Source: DAOPYE01 sp035352715 (GTDB taxonomy: Bacteria > Acidobacteriota > Holophagae > Holophagales > Holophagaceae). From it: DNA of 31,610 bases. Made by a program: the position numbers and the translations under genes. The stretch is from assembly GCA_035352715.1 (NCBI GenBank), contig DAOPYE010000024.1, positions 1 through 31,610 of the forward strand, given 5' to 3'. Positions 1 through 8,372 of the stretch are shown piece by piece (position 1 is the first letter of the stretch; each line of letters begins with the position of its first letter). Below the pieces are notes generated by a model. It searched no databases. It was not told where the DNA came from and saw only the letters and a list, made by a program, of their open reading frames with translations.

Positions 1-762
1 CGCTTTGCCGTTGGCGAAATGCAGCACGGCCTCGTCCAGCACGATCTTGACCGGCGCTGGCACTGGTTCGGGTGCGGGCACAGGCGTGGGCTTCACGGGT
101 TCCGGCGCAGGCTCAGGTGTCGGGGCGGGCTTCACCGGCTCTGGCGCGGGAGCCGGAGGAGGAGGAGGAACGGGGGCAGGGGCCGGAGTAGCCACAGGCG
201 CGGAAACCGGCTTGGATGTGCCACCCCAACGGAAACCCGCACTGCCCAACACCATCAATTCGGTGCGGCGGGCCACGGTCTCGTTGGCTTCGACTCGAAC
301 CACGCGAGCTTCGAGCCCCAGCATCAAATGCTCCATGGGCGAGAGCTGAGCCCCCAGGCCCGCATGCAGATTGAGGTTGTCCCCGCGTCGTTGCCCGTCG
401 CCGTTGATTGCCGGAGACAGTTCCGTCAAGCCTGCACCCAGGCGCAAATAGGGCGTCCACGAACCGGAAGGGTTCAGATTGATGAGCCCCGAGGCAAATG
501 CATGAGTCTCGCCAGCCTTCTGCTTGCTGAAGAAGGCATCGACATCTGCGCCAAGAATAGAAATTTCAGCGCCCCATCGCGGCGTGAACCAAGTGCCCAA
601 ACCTGCGCCCCAGCCGAAGTCAGCCTTGGAGGGGCCCGTGGCCTTCAGCCACTGGTCCTTCTGATCCACCAGGGCTCCCTGGATGTTGAACCAACTGGGC
701 GTTTCCTGGGCACCCAAAGCGGAAGCGATCAAAAGCAACGGAACGAGGGAATGGATTCTCAT
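1..762 (-). CDS. OmpA-family outer membrane protein, C-terminus cut by window edge
   Basis: This gene reads leftward and runs off the left edge, so only the first 254 codons are visible. The start ATG is preceded by a strong AAGGAGAG ribosome site 4 bases away. Residues 1-19 form a signal peptide (MRIHSLVPLLLIASALGAQ). The next part, to about residue 180, alternates short aromatic and glycine segments, as in an eight-stranded OmpA-type beta-barrel. A linker of about 60 residues follows, built of Pro, Ala, Val and Glu-Pro-Val-Lys units. The visible end (IVLDEAVLHFANGKA) matches the opening of an OmpA peptidoglycan-binding domain. By family knowledge such proteins tie the outer membrane to the cell wall. 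The full domain lies outside the window, so its DxxG and Arg wall-binding residues cannot be checked. Confidence 0.8.
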   Translation of the reverse strand, partial: MRIHSLVPLLLIASALGAQETPSWFNIQGALVDQKDQWLKATGPSKADFGWGAGLGTWFTPRWGAEISILGADVDAFFSKQKAGETHAFASGLINLNPSGSWTPYLRLGAGLTELSPAINGDGQRRGDNLNLHAGLGAQLSPMEHLMLGLEARVVRVEANETVARRTELMVLGSAGFRWGGTSKPVSAPVATPAPAPVPPPPPAPAPEPVKPAPTPEPAPEPVKPTPVPAPEPVPAPVKIVLDEAVLHFANGKA

Positions 763-782
763 GTTCTCTCCTTGAGAATTTC

Positions 783-803
783 GGGTAAAAAACGGCATTA
801 CCC
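783..803 (-). promoter_or_regulatory. Short inverted repeat in the OmpA-family gene leader
   Basis: GGGTAA and TTACCC arms of 6 bp are separated by 9 bases, about 20 bases upstream of the start codon at 762. It could be an operator or a leader hairpin. The surrounding intergenic stretch 763-1004 is AT-richer than its flanks and presumably holds the divergent promoters, but no convincing -35/-10 pair could be assigned. Confidence 0.25.
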
Positions 804-1004
804 ATAACCAATATGAACGATCCACGTCATCGAATCTATCTTTCGGCAATGTAAAAACATTTGTTGATTTTTTGAATCTTTTCTTTTGCCAGGCATCTTG
901 TTAAGCCCCATGAGAAATCAACAGCATGCCCCTCCATCGTCCCAAGCGGATTGTCCAGAACGCAGCGGGTCATCCATTCAAGGGGAGTTCGATAATCTGT
1001 TGCC

Positions 1005-1661
1005 ATGATCGACCGCGACCTGATGGCTTTCCGCGAGCAGCACCAGCGTCGTTTGAGCTGGATGCCCTGGCTGTATTTCAGCCTGAAGGAACGCCACCAG
1101 GGCTGGGCCGAGGCTTGGCAGCAGGACGTGCAGGATCGGCTGCGCGCCCTGGAAACCATCCAGATCGGCGAAGGCGGATTCATCGCGCCCGAAGCCAATC
1201 TGTTCGGCGAGCCCGGCCGGGGCATCGTCATCGGCGATCGCTGCGCCATTGCGGCGGATGTCTTCATGCACGGACCCATCACCCTCGGGGACGAGGTGTC
1301 CATCAACGCCCGGGCGAGCCTGGACGGCGGCGCCAAGGGCATCACCATCGGGCACGGCACACGCATCGCCACCGGGGCCGTTCTCTACGCCTTCGACCAC
1401 GGCATCGCGCCCGACCACCCCATGCGCGTGCAGCCCGCCATCTCCAGGGGCATCCGCATCGGAGAAGACGTCTGGATCGGCGCCCAGGCTGGTGTGACCG
1501 ACGGCGTGAGCATCGGGGACCACGCTGTGATCGCCATGGGGGCAGTGGTGACGCGCGATGTCCCCGCATGGGCCATCGTCGCGGGGGTACCGGCGCGGGT
1601 GATCGGCGATCGGCGGGAACGGCCGGATCTGGGCGGAACGCCTACTTCCATCCGTCCATAA
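1005..1661 (+). CDS. Acyltransferase of the left-handed beta-helix (hexapeptide repeat) family
   Basis: A 218-residue protein. Residues 1-45 are helical and charged. From about residue 50 to 200 the sequence shows hexapeptide repeats of the I/V-G-x-x-x-x type (IGEGGF, IGDRCA, LGDEVS, IGHGTR, IGEDVW, IGDHAV), which fold into a left-handed beta-helix. The DHGIAP segment and the ending GVPARVIG are typical of the maltose/galactoside/NodL O-acetyltransferase group, which moves an acetyl group from acetyl-CoA to a sugar or lipid-linked acceptor in the cytoplasm. The acceptor cannot be told from sequence. The ATG has no obvious ribosome site close by, and no better in-frame start exists. The 3' end overlaps the convergent kinase gene by 20 bp. 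Confidence 0.85.
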   Translation: MIDRDLMAFREQHQRRLSWMPWLYFSLKERHQGWAEAWQQDVQDRLRALETIQIGEGGFIAPEANLFGEPGRGIVIGDRCAIAADVFMHGPITLGDEVSINARASLDGGAKGITIGHGTRIATGAVLYAFDHGIAPDHPMRVQPAISRGIRIGEDVWIGAQAGVTDGVSIGDHAVIAMGAVVTRDVPAWAIVAGVPARVIGDRRERPDLGGTPTSIRP

Positions 1662-4200
1662 GGTAGAGATCCGACGCCATGACCTGGCGGTAGGAATAGG
1701 CGTAGGAGCGGCCATCGGCGCTCACGGCCACATAGGAGATCAGATCGCTGCCCCGGCAAATGGAGGGGTCCAGTGTCTGCCATAGGGTGCGGTGGCCCGT
1801 CGCGGCATCTACCCGATAAACGCGTCCCGGCAGCTTCATCAGATCGCTGGTGTAGAAACTGCGTCCATCCCCGCTCCACTGAATGACGGTCTCGCCCTCG
1901 CTGAAACCGTGCAGAGTGCGGGTGGTCTTCCCGGAAAGCGAAAACAGGCGGATGCGCCCTTCCTCGGAGCCCACTGCCACCGTGTCGCCATCGGGCGAGG
2001 TTGCAACAAAGGCGCTGGGCGTCACGTCCCAAGGCAGACGTATCAATTCGCCGGTATCCAGATGCTGCAGAAAGTAGCCGAACCGATTCGAGCTATCCAT
2101 GGCCGCCACGATCAGGCGCTGGCCATCACGCAGAAACACGCCCCACTTGGGACGGATGCCGGGACACGGCAGCTTGCGCGCCAACCCTTCACCCGTTGGC
2201 AAAAGTGATAGCTCACCGGTGCCCATCACATGGACCAGGGCCCAGCGCCCATCTGGCGAAAGGGACAGGGGATCGCCTTCGCCCAGGCGCACCGCTTCGG
2301 TGCCATCGAACCGGCGGAGGTACGCGCCGCCCGTCTCTCGGCCTTCCGCCAGTTCGCCAAAGAGCATGGACTGTCCATCCGGCGACATATCCGCCACGAG
2401 GGAGGACTGAAGCCACGAAAGGTCCCGTTCGGCCGCATCCTTGGGCCCCTTGGCCAGGATGCCGTGGCGCACGAGCAGATGATCCATCAGCACCTTGCCA
2501 TTCGGAGAGATGTCGTGGATGGTGACGCGCCCCAGCACCGGGTAGAGCAGGCGCTCGCGCCCGGAGAGGGTCACGGCCCGCAACTCGCGGCGATCATCCT
2601 GGAAAACCTTGGGAAATAGGATCTCATCGCCTTTGGGTGACCAGACCGGGCTATCGCACTGTCCCTTGACCAGGACCTTGCCCTTTCCTTTCTGATCCAC
2701 CACACGAAGCTCTCCCACGGCCACCGAGGAGATGACCGAGAACGCCACCTGATCGCCCTTGGGCGACACGCTCAGACCTCCGAGCTTGAAGGTGTTTGGC
2801 GCTTCGAAAACCGGGTTTCCGATGGGGTATTCCACGCGCCATCGGTTGCCAGGGCTGTCGCGCACGATGGCCAACGCCTTGCCGTCGGGACTCCAGTCCG
2901 CCGCATAGACGCCACTGGCGATCTCGCGCGGAGCGCCGCCGCTCATCGGCACCCGGGCCAATAGCCCCGGACCGTCTTCAGAGGCATTCAGCAGAAGCGC
3001 CATCTCGCCGTTCTGGCTGATGGAGAGCACCCGCGATCCCAGGGGCATCCCAAGCGACCGCGTGCCCAGACCGTCCATGCGGCCCATGCGCAATTCACAA
3101 GGTCCACCGCCAAAGGAAACCGAGTAGACATAGGTCACGCCGTCGGGGCCAAGGCGGGCGCCCTGGATGCGGCCATTCTGATAGGTGAGGCGCTGGAAGC
3201 TGAGGGCCTGGGGCTTGGCGCGAGGCCCTGCCCCCAGCCACAGGCCGCCCCCCAGCAGGAGCAATCCCAGACCCGAAGCCACAGCCCACGCCCAAAGCCT
3301 GCGCCTCTTGGTCGGCATCGCCGGCACCATCTGGCTGAGGCTGGTGAAGGCCATGGAATCCAGGCTGAACGCTAGATCCAGCGCGCTTTGAAAGCGGGCC
3401 TTGGGATCTTTCTCGATGCAGCGGTACAGGATACGGAGCAGCTCCTGAGGCAGCGGTATCTCCGGATCCACCACCAGGGGGTCATCCTTCAGGATCGCGT
3501 GCATCGTCTCTACGGTCGAAGCCCCGCGGAAGGGCCGCACACCATAGAGCATCTCCCACAGCACCACGCCAAAGGAGAAGATGTCCGATCGGAAATCCGC
3601 CGCCCGACCCACCACCTGTTCCGGGGAAAGATATCCGACGGTGCCCACCACCATGCCGACCTCGGTGACGGAAGGGATGGCCGCCAGCGCCTGGGTGATT
3701 TCGGTATTCGCGGATTCCGGGATCCGGAACTTGGCGAGGCCAAAATCGAGGATCTTCACCCGGTCATCGTTCATGAGGAAGATGTTTTCGGGTTTCAGGT
3801 CGCGGTGCGTGATCCCCTTTTCGTGCGCCGCGGCCAACCCCCGCGCGATCTGTTTGGCGATCTCCAGCGCCTTGCGCAAGGGCAGCGCCTTGCCGTCCAG
3901 GCGGTCACGCAGATTTTCGCCTTCCAGCATCTCCATGACGATGTAGGGCGATCCTTCATGGGAGCCGCTGTCGTAGATCTGCAGGATGTTCGGGTGATTG
4001 AGAAGGGCCAGCGTCCGCGTTTCCTGCTCGAAGCGGCCCAGGCGCTCGCGGTCTTCGGCAAAGGCGGGCAGCAGCACCTTGATGGCCACCTTGCGGCCCA
4101 GGCGGCGATCCTTCGCGCAATAGACCTCGCCCATCCCCCCCACGCCGAGCCGCGAGAGGATTTCGTAGGGCCCAATCATCAAACCGGGAGAGATCGCCAT
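1642..4200 (-). CDS. Transmembrane Ser/Thr protein kinase with C-terminal PD40/WD40-like propeller
   Basis: An 852-residue Hanks-type kinase. The N-terminal domain (about 13-280) has the glycine loop GVGGMGEVY, catalytic Lys41 in VAIK, HRDLKPEN at 132-139 with Asp134, DFG at 152-154 and SPE (for APE) at 192-194, so it should be active. A Lys/Arg stop-transfer motif at 298-301 precedes one membrane helix at about 302-324. The outer part, 335-852, carries about nine PD40 motifs of the form (W/S)SPDG(K/R), the TolB-like beta-propeller pattern. Kinase inside and propeller in the periplasm suggests signal sensing or docking; this architecture is very common in Acidobacteria. The ligand and kinase targets are unknown. 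It lies 13 bp downstream of the OmpA-like gene and is probably co-transcribed with it and folC. Confidence 0.93.
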   Translation of the reverse strand: MAISPGLMIGPYEILSRLGVGGMGEVYCAKDRRLGRKVAIKVLLPAFAEDRERLGRFEQETRTLALLNHPNILQIYDSGSHEGSPYIVMEMLEGENLRDRLDGKALPLRKALEIAKQIARGLAAAHEKGITHRDLKPENIFLMNDDRVKILDFGLAKFRIPESANTEITQALAAIPSVTEVGMVVGTVGYLSPEQVVGRAADFRSDIFSFGVVLWEMLYGVRPFRGASTVETMHAILKDDPLVVDPEIPLPQELLRILYRCIEKDPKARFQSALDLAFSLDSMAFTSLSQMVPAMPTKRRRLWAWAVASGLGLLLLGGGLWLGAGPRAKPQALSFQRLTYQNGRIQGARLGPDGVTYVYSVSFGGGPCELRMGRMDGLGTRSLGMPLGSRVLSISQNGEMALLLNASEDGPGLLARVPMSGGAPREIASGVYAADWSPDGKALAIVRDSPGNRWRVEYPIGNPVFEAPNTFKLGGLSVSPKGDQVAFSVISSVAVGELRVVDQKGKGKVLVKGQCDSPVWSPKGDEILFPKVFQDDRRELRAVTLSGRERLLYPVLGRVTIHDISPNGKVLMDHLLVRHGILAKGPKDAAERDLSWLQSSLVADMSPDGQSMLFGELAEGRETGGAYLRRFDGTEAVRLGEGDPLSLSPDGRWALVHVMGTGELSLLPTGEGLARKLPCPGIRPKWGVFLRDGQRLIVAAMDSSNRFGYFLQHLDTGELIRLPWDVTPSAFVATSPDGDTVAVGSEEGRIRLFSLSGKTTRTLHGFSEGETVIQWSGDGRSFYTSDLMKLPGRVYRVDAATGHRTLWQTLDPSICRGSDLISYVAVSADGRSYAYSYRQVMASDLYLMDGWK

Positions 4201-4213
4201 ATCCTCGGCCAGT

Positions 4214-4966
4214 CTATCGAGGTTCCCAGGCGATCAGGAGCGCGTCGTACCGACCTTTGGGCGCTTCCCGAACAACCTTCAGTTGGATGGATGCCGCACC
4301 CAGGCGAATCAGCTCCGCCCGCAGCGCCTGGGCCCGGGTCTGCGTGAGTTCCGCATTCGCCTCATCCGGGTACCCCACGATCCACGCACCCTCAGTCCCC
4401 AATTCGTCGACCCAGCGCTTGAGCTTGACCAAGGCCCCCGGCGAAAGACGGGCGTCGCCCTTGAGGAAGTAGATGGGCTGCTGTTGGCCTTGGCGCTGGG
4501 GAGACGGGTGGGCGCTGGTGAGTGGCGCAGGCTCCGAAAGAGGGTGGACGGGCAAAGCGCCCAAGGCGGCGCCGGAGGCCAGTTCCGCAGGCTTGCTGGC
4601 CACCATTGAGGGGAGAGGCCTGGGTCCTTCGACCGCATAGACCAGATCGCCCTTGAGCGGAAAGGTCTCGCCGGCGGTCACGACCTGGGCCAGCGCGTAG
4701 CCGCCGTAGGCACCGACGACCTTCAACCTGCCCAGATCGCGCTGCTCGCCCTTGCGCTGCAGAACGATGGGTTCGCCTTGGTGCATGCGGGCGCAACCTT
4801 CGCCTTCGATGCGGTACAAGCGGTTCTCATCCTCATAGGGAGGCAAGCCTGGGCGCACCACGGAGACGATCCGCAGCGGGGGCGTTCCCGCAAGCGAGGA
4901 CATCCCCGGAACCAGGGCCGGCGTCGCGAGCAGAAGCATGGTCAAGGCAGACAACGACATGGCCAT
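4214..4966 (-). CDS. Secreted protein with OmpA-like C-terminal domain
   Basis: A 250-residue protein of unknown exact role. A hydrophobic segment at residues 3-20 acts as a signal peptide. Residues 30-115 form a beta-rich domain that I do not recognise. Residues 118-165 are a low-complexity Pro/Ser/Gln linker. The end, about 165-248, reads like a diverged OmpA domain: a strand (IYFLKGDARL), a helix starting SPGALVKLKRWVDEL, a second strand (AWIVGYPDE) and the helix with TQTRAQALRAEL. The usual Asp and Arg peptidoglycan contacts look only partly kept (GYPDEAN, TRAQALRAEL). A start at 4960 (second Met) is also possible. It sits 12 bp after folC and 13 bp before the kinase, which suggests an operon and possibly a partner role with the kinase's periplasmic propeller. 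Confidence 0.7.
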   Translation of the reverse strand: MAMSLSALTMLLLATPALVPGMSSLAGTPPLRIVSVVRPGLPPYEDENRLYRIEGEGCARMHQGEPIVLQRKGEQRDLGRLKVVGAYGGYALAQVVTAGETFPLKGDLVYAVEGPRPLPSMVASKPAELASGAALGALPVHPLSEPAPLTSAHPSPQRQGQQQPIYFLKGDARLSPGALVKLKRWVDELGTEGAWIVGYPDEANAELTQTRAQALRAELIRLGAASIQLKVVREAPKGRYDALLIAWEPR

Positions 4967-4978
4967 GTTATCGGCCGC

Positions 4979-6208
4979 TCATCCTCGCAACTGAAGCCCC
5001 AGGGTCCGCAGCAGATCGCCGATAAAGAACAGGGATCCCGTGACCAGCCGCGGCCCTTCCGCGGGGCGACCCAGCATCTCCGCAGCCTGGCCCAGATCCA
5101 GCACGGGCAGCGGCCCCCAGACCGCTTGAAGGGATTGCTCACGGGCATAGCGCTCGTCTTCCCCGTGGACCAGGGTGATGGATGCGGGCTCCATGCGGCG
5201 GAGGGCCTCGGCCATCTCGCTGAAATCCTTATCCGCCATGACGGAAAAAACGATGTGGGGATGCACACCGCAGGCCACGGCATGCTGCGAAAGCACCCGC
5301 GCCCCGTCCGGGTTGTGCGCGCCATCCGCCCAGACGTTCTCAAGCCCAGGCACCGCCCACAAGCGCCCCGGCCAGCGGGTTTTGGAAATCCCTTGCCAGA
5401 CGGCGTCTTCCGGCAGTTGGAAGCCAAGGCTTCGAAGCTGTCGAAGTACCTCGAAGGCGGTCGCAAGGTTATCCAATTGGTGACGCCCCGCCAGGCCCAC
5501 CCGATGGCCCGACACCACGCTGTGATCCCAGGCGATGGCTTCAGCCACCAGCGGCGGCGCGGCCTGAATCGTCGGTTCCACCTCCAGCAGAGGCCGAATC
5601 CAGGCGACGTCCAGGCTGGGCCCAAGCACGAGCGGGCGTCCCTTCCGCGCCGTGCAGAGCTTCTCGCGGGCGATGGCTTCGCGGGTGGTTCCGAGGTACT
5701 GCGTATGATCCAGCGCCACATTCGTCAGCGCCGTGAGGATGGGATCCAGGATATTGGTGGCGTCCCAGCGCCCCCCCAGGCCCACCTCCACCAGCGCGAT
5801 ATCCACATCGGCGCGCTGGAACGCCAGCAGGGCCGCGGCAATCATCAGCTCAAAATAGGTGGCCTGGATGCCCACGGTCGCTTCGGCGGCAAATACGTCG
5901 CCCAGCAGCGCATCCAGCCCGGGTTCATCCAGGAAGGCGCCATCCAGCCAGATTCGTTCGGCGGGAGACACGAGATGCGGCGAAGTGGTCCAACCCACGC
6001 GCAGGCCTGCCGCCTTCAGGGCGTTGGCCAGAAACGCCCCGGTGGATCCCTTGCCATTGGTGCCCGCGATGAGCACCGCGGGGAAGGCTTGATCCGGGCG
6101 ATCCAGCCCCTCGAGCAGCGCCCGCGGGTTGTCCAACCCGCGCTTGATGCCCCAGTGCCCGCGCGCCTGAAGCCGCTTCAGGAAGATGAGTTCCGGATCA
6201 TTCGCCAT
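4979..6208 (-). CDS. folC: Bifunctional folylpolyglutamate synthase / dihydrofolate synthase
   Basis: A 409-residue Mur-ligase-family enzyme that adds glutamate to dihydropteroate or folates using ATP in the cytoplasm. Family marks: the P-loop AGTNGKGST at 48-56; SPHLV, with the serine and histidine of the substrate loop; an ALVEVGLGGRWDATN segment near residue 140, typical of FolC (E-V-G-L-G-G-R-x-D-A-T-N); LDHTQYLG; and WADGAHNPDGAR, the late Asp-Gly-Ala-His-Asn-Pro motif of FolC. Length is normal for the family. The ribosome site (GGAG, about 12 bases upstream) is modest. The gene heads the leftward group folC, OmpA-like protein, kinase. Confidence 0.95.
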   Translation of the reverse strand: MANDPELIFLKRLQARGHWGIKRGLDNPRALLEGLDRPDQAFPAVLIAGTNGKGSTGAFLANALKAAGLRVGWTTSPHLVSPAERIWLDGAFLDEPGLDALLGDVFAAEATVGIQATYFELMIAAALLAFQRADVDIALVEVGLGGRWDATNILDPILTALTNVALDHTQYLGTTREAIAREKLCTARKGRPLVLGPSLDVAWIRPLLEVEPTIQAAPPLVAEAIAWDHSVVSGHRVGLAGRHQLDNLATAFEVLRQLRSLGFQLPEDAVWQGISKTRWPGRLWAVPGLENVWADGAHNPDGARVLSQHAVACGVHPHIVFSVMADKDFSEMAEALRRMEPASITLVHGEDERYAREQSLQAVWGPLPVLDLGQAAEMLGRPAEGPRLVTGSLFFIGDLLRTLGLQLRG

Positions 6209-6415
6209 GAGAAAACCATACTCCCGGCCGGCGCTGTACGAGCCCTCGCATTCGGCCCCAAGGAATCGACACCCAGCTGTGATCTATGCCCATTCAGCGC
6301 GCCACTAAACTTGTAATTGTTTGGGTGTATCCAAGAAATGCCAAGTCCCCGAGCCGCCCTGGCAACCGATCAGCCAAGGCACGCACTCGCAGGACCCAGA
6401 ACCAGAGGAAATCAC

Positions 6416-6598
6416 ATGGACTCAAACATCCAGGCAGGATTGGATCTCCGAACCCCCCGCCGCCTGCGCCGAATGCGGCAATTGGAGGCCGAATTGATCC
6501 GCCGTACGACCGAGGCCCAAAACAGGAGTCTGGCCACCCGGCTGACAGCCCCGCTATTCGTGGACAACCTTTGGTTCTGGGACCGCGGCGCGCGATGA
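6416..6598 (+). CDS. Possible small protein of 60 residues, unknown function
   Basis: A short plus-strand reading frame in the 394-bp gap between folC and accD. Its ATG has a good GAGGAAA ribosome site 4-5 bases upstream. The product begins MDSNIQAGLDLRTPRRLRRM and is basic, with an amphipathic, Arg/Glu-rich helical middle (RQLEAELIRRTTEAQNR) and an aromatic end (FVDNLWFWDRG). It ends 4 bp from the convergent accD stop. The open frame extends upstream to 6317, but the internal ATG is better supported. No family is recognised. It could be a genuine small gene or chance; the ribosome site and fit to the gap favour a gene. Confidence 0.45.
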   Translation: MDSNIQAGLDLRTPRRLRRMRQLEAELIRRTTEAQNRSLATRLTAPLFVDNLWFWDRGAR

Positions 6599-6602
6599 AC
6601 GA

Positions 6603-7469
6603 TCAGGCCTTGGTCTTTTCGGGCGCGGGGCCCACCATCCAATCCAGGCACAGGGCGATGAATTCGCGCAGGCGGTCCCGGCTGACCACCTTATCCACCA
6701 TGCCGTGCTGCTGGAGGAACTCCGAGCGCTGAAAGCCCTCCGGCAGCGTCTGCTTGATGGTTTGCTCGATGACCCGAGGACCGGCAAAGCCGATGAGGGC
6801 CTTGGGCTCGGCGATGTTCAGATCGCCCAGCATGGCGTGGCTCGCGCTGACGCCACCGGTGGTGGGATCGGTCAGCACGGAGAAGTAGGGGATGCCCGCG
6901 TCATCCAGCAGGGCCAGCGCGGCGCTGACCTTGGCCATCTGCATGAGCGAGAGCGTACCTTCCTGCATGCGCGCGCCGCCCGAGCAGCTGACGACGATGA
7001 ACGGACAGCGCTTTTCCAGCGCGCGCTCGGCGCCCAGACGAATCTTTTCGCCCACGACGCTGCCCATGCTGGCGGCCAGGAAGTCGAAATCCATGACGCC
7101 CACGACCACCGGATGCCCCTTGAGCGTGCCCTCGACCATCAGGATGGCGTCGTGTTCCAGACCCGCATCCTGGTAGCGCTTGAGCTGGGCGGCGTAGGGC
7201 TTGGTGGCCTCGAACTTCAGGGGGTCCGTGCTACGCAGCGCCTCGAAGATCTCCTCGAAATCAGGGTCCAGCAGATTCGCCAGCCGCTCTTCCACGCCGA
7301 TGCGGAAGTGGTAGCCGCACTTGGGGCAGACATTGTGCGTGTTGACCAGTTCGGCGCGATAGATCAGCTCCTTGCAGGCCTCGCACTTGATCCACAGGCC
7401 TTCGGGCACGCGGACCGTTTTTTCTTCCACCGCGATCTTCTGGGCGCGCTTCTTGATGAACCAGGACAT
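6603..7469 (-). CDS. accD: Acetyl-CoA carboxylase carboxyltransferase subunit beta
   Basis: A 288-residue protein, the usual AccD size. An N-terminal zinc ribbon has Cys29, Cys32, Cys48 and Cys51 (CEAC and CPKCGYHF). The carboxyltransferase crotonase fold follows, with MDFDFLAASMGSVVGEK, SCSGGARMQEGTLSLMQMAK, the oxyanion-type segment DPTTGGVSAS and EPKALIGFAGPRVIEQT. With AccA it moves the carboxyl group from biotin to acetyl-CoA, making malonyl-CoA, the first step of fatty acid synthesis. A strong AAGGAG ribosome site precedes the ATG. It follows parB with a gap of 39 bp and could be part of the same transcript; accA is not in the window. Confidence 0.97.
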   Translation of the reverse strand: MSWFIKKRAQKIAVEEKTVRVPEGLWIKCEACKELIYRAELVNTHNVCPKCGYHFRIGVEERLANLLDPDFEEIFEALRSTDPLKFEATKPYAAQLKRYQDAGLEHDAILMVEGTLKGHPVVVGVMDFDFLAASMGSVVGEKIRLGAERALEKRCPFIVVSCSGGARMQEGTLSLMQMAKVSAALALLDDAGIPYFSVLTDPTTGGVSASHAMLGDLNIAEPKALIGFAGPRVIEQTIKQTLPEGFQRSEFLQQHGMVDKVVSRDRLREFIALCLDWMVGPAPEKTKA

Positions 7470-7508
7470 CCCGTACTCCTTGATATCGTTGGGCGATCTC
7501 TTTGACGC

Positions 7509-8372
7509 CTAGCGCCTGGGGCCGTGTTTGAGGGCTTCAAACAGGCGGTCCAGTTCCGCCTCCGTGGCGTAGTGCATGACCACGGCGCCGCCCTTGCCAT
7601 GAGGCTTGATCTCCACCCGCGCACCCCATGTCTCGGTCAGTTCTTCGGAAGCCGCCTTGATGAAGAGCGCCTGGGGATGCTTGCGGGTGCCCTTGGCCTT
7701 GCGCGCCCTGGCGAGCTGCTTGAGGCGCGATTCCAGGGCCCGGACAGAGAGCTGCTTGTCGATGACCTCTTTGGCGAGTTGTTCCTGCGTCAGCGCATCT
7801 TCCAGTCCCAGCAGCACCTTCGCGTGCCCGGTGGAGACGGCGCCCATGGCGACCTGCTCCTGGATGGTGGTCGGCAGGCGCAACAGGCGCAGCGTATTGG
7901 CCACCTGGGGGCGGCTCTTGCCGACGCGGTCCGCGACCTGTTCCTGTGTCAGCCGAAGGTGCTCGCCCAGCTGCCAGTAGGCCTTGGCCTCCTCGATGGG
8001 ATTCAGTTCCTGGCGCTGGATGTTCTCCACCAGGGCGTATTCCAGCAACCGATCGTCGGGGACTTCCTTCAACACCACGGGTACCGTGGCCAGACCCGCC
8101 TTGCGGGCCGCGCGCCAGCGCCGTTCGCCCGCGATGATCTCGAAGCGGTCGCCCACCTTGCGCACCACGATGGGCTGCACCATGCCGTGGACCTTCAGGC
8201 TGGCCGCGAGATCCTCCAGCGCGGCCTCGTCAAAATAGGTGCGGGGCTGCTGGCGATTGGGGAGGATGGAACCAACGGGCAGTTCACGCTGGACGGCGTC
8301 CTCCGGCGCGATCTGGTTCATGAGCGACGTGAGCCCGCGGCCCAGAGCCGGACGCTTGGGGGCGTTAGACAT
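7509..8372 (-). CDS. parB: Chromosome-partitioning protein ParB (Spo0J family)
   Basis: A 287-residue ParB. The N-terminus has the typical KRPALGRGL stretch that stimulates ParA. The ParB/Srx CTPase domain shows the conserved EIIAGERRWRAARKAGL (Arg-rich C-motif) and the ENIQRQELNPIEEAKAY segment; the helix-turn-helix follows with TQEQVADRVGKSRPQVANTLRLL. The C-terminus is a basic dimerisation region. It binds parS and slides as a CTP clamp for chromosome segregation. I chose the ATG at 8372 because GGGAG lies 5 bases upstream; a GTG at 8378 is an alternative. The start overlaps the parA stop by 8 bp, showing translational coupling. Confidence 0.96.
   Translation of the reverse strand: MSNAPKRPALGRGLTSLMNQIAPEDAVQRELPVGSILPNRQQPRTYFDEAALEDLAASLKVHGMVQPIVVRKVGDRFEIIAGERRWRAARKAGLATVPVVLKEVPDDRLLEYALVENIQRQELNPIEEAKAYWQLGEHLRLTQEQVADRVGKSRPQVANTLRLLRLPTTIQEQVAMGAVSTGHAKVLLGLEDALTQEQLAKEVIDKQLSVRALESRLKQLARARKAKGTRKHPQALFIKAASEELTETWGARVEIKPHGKGGAVVMHYATEAELDRLFEALKHGPRR

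Noticed and set aside
5..349. Gly/Thr/Ala-rich open frame on the plus strand
   Set aside because: It is the reverse of the Pro/Ala/Glu-rich linker codons of the OmpA-family gene; composition follows directly from that linker, and there is no ribosome site.
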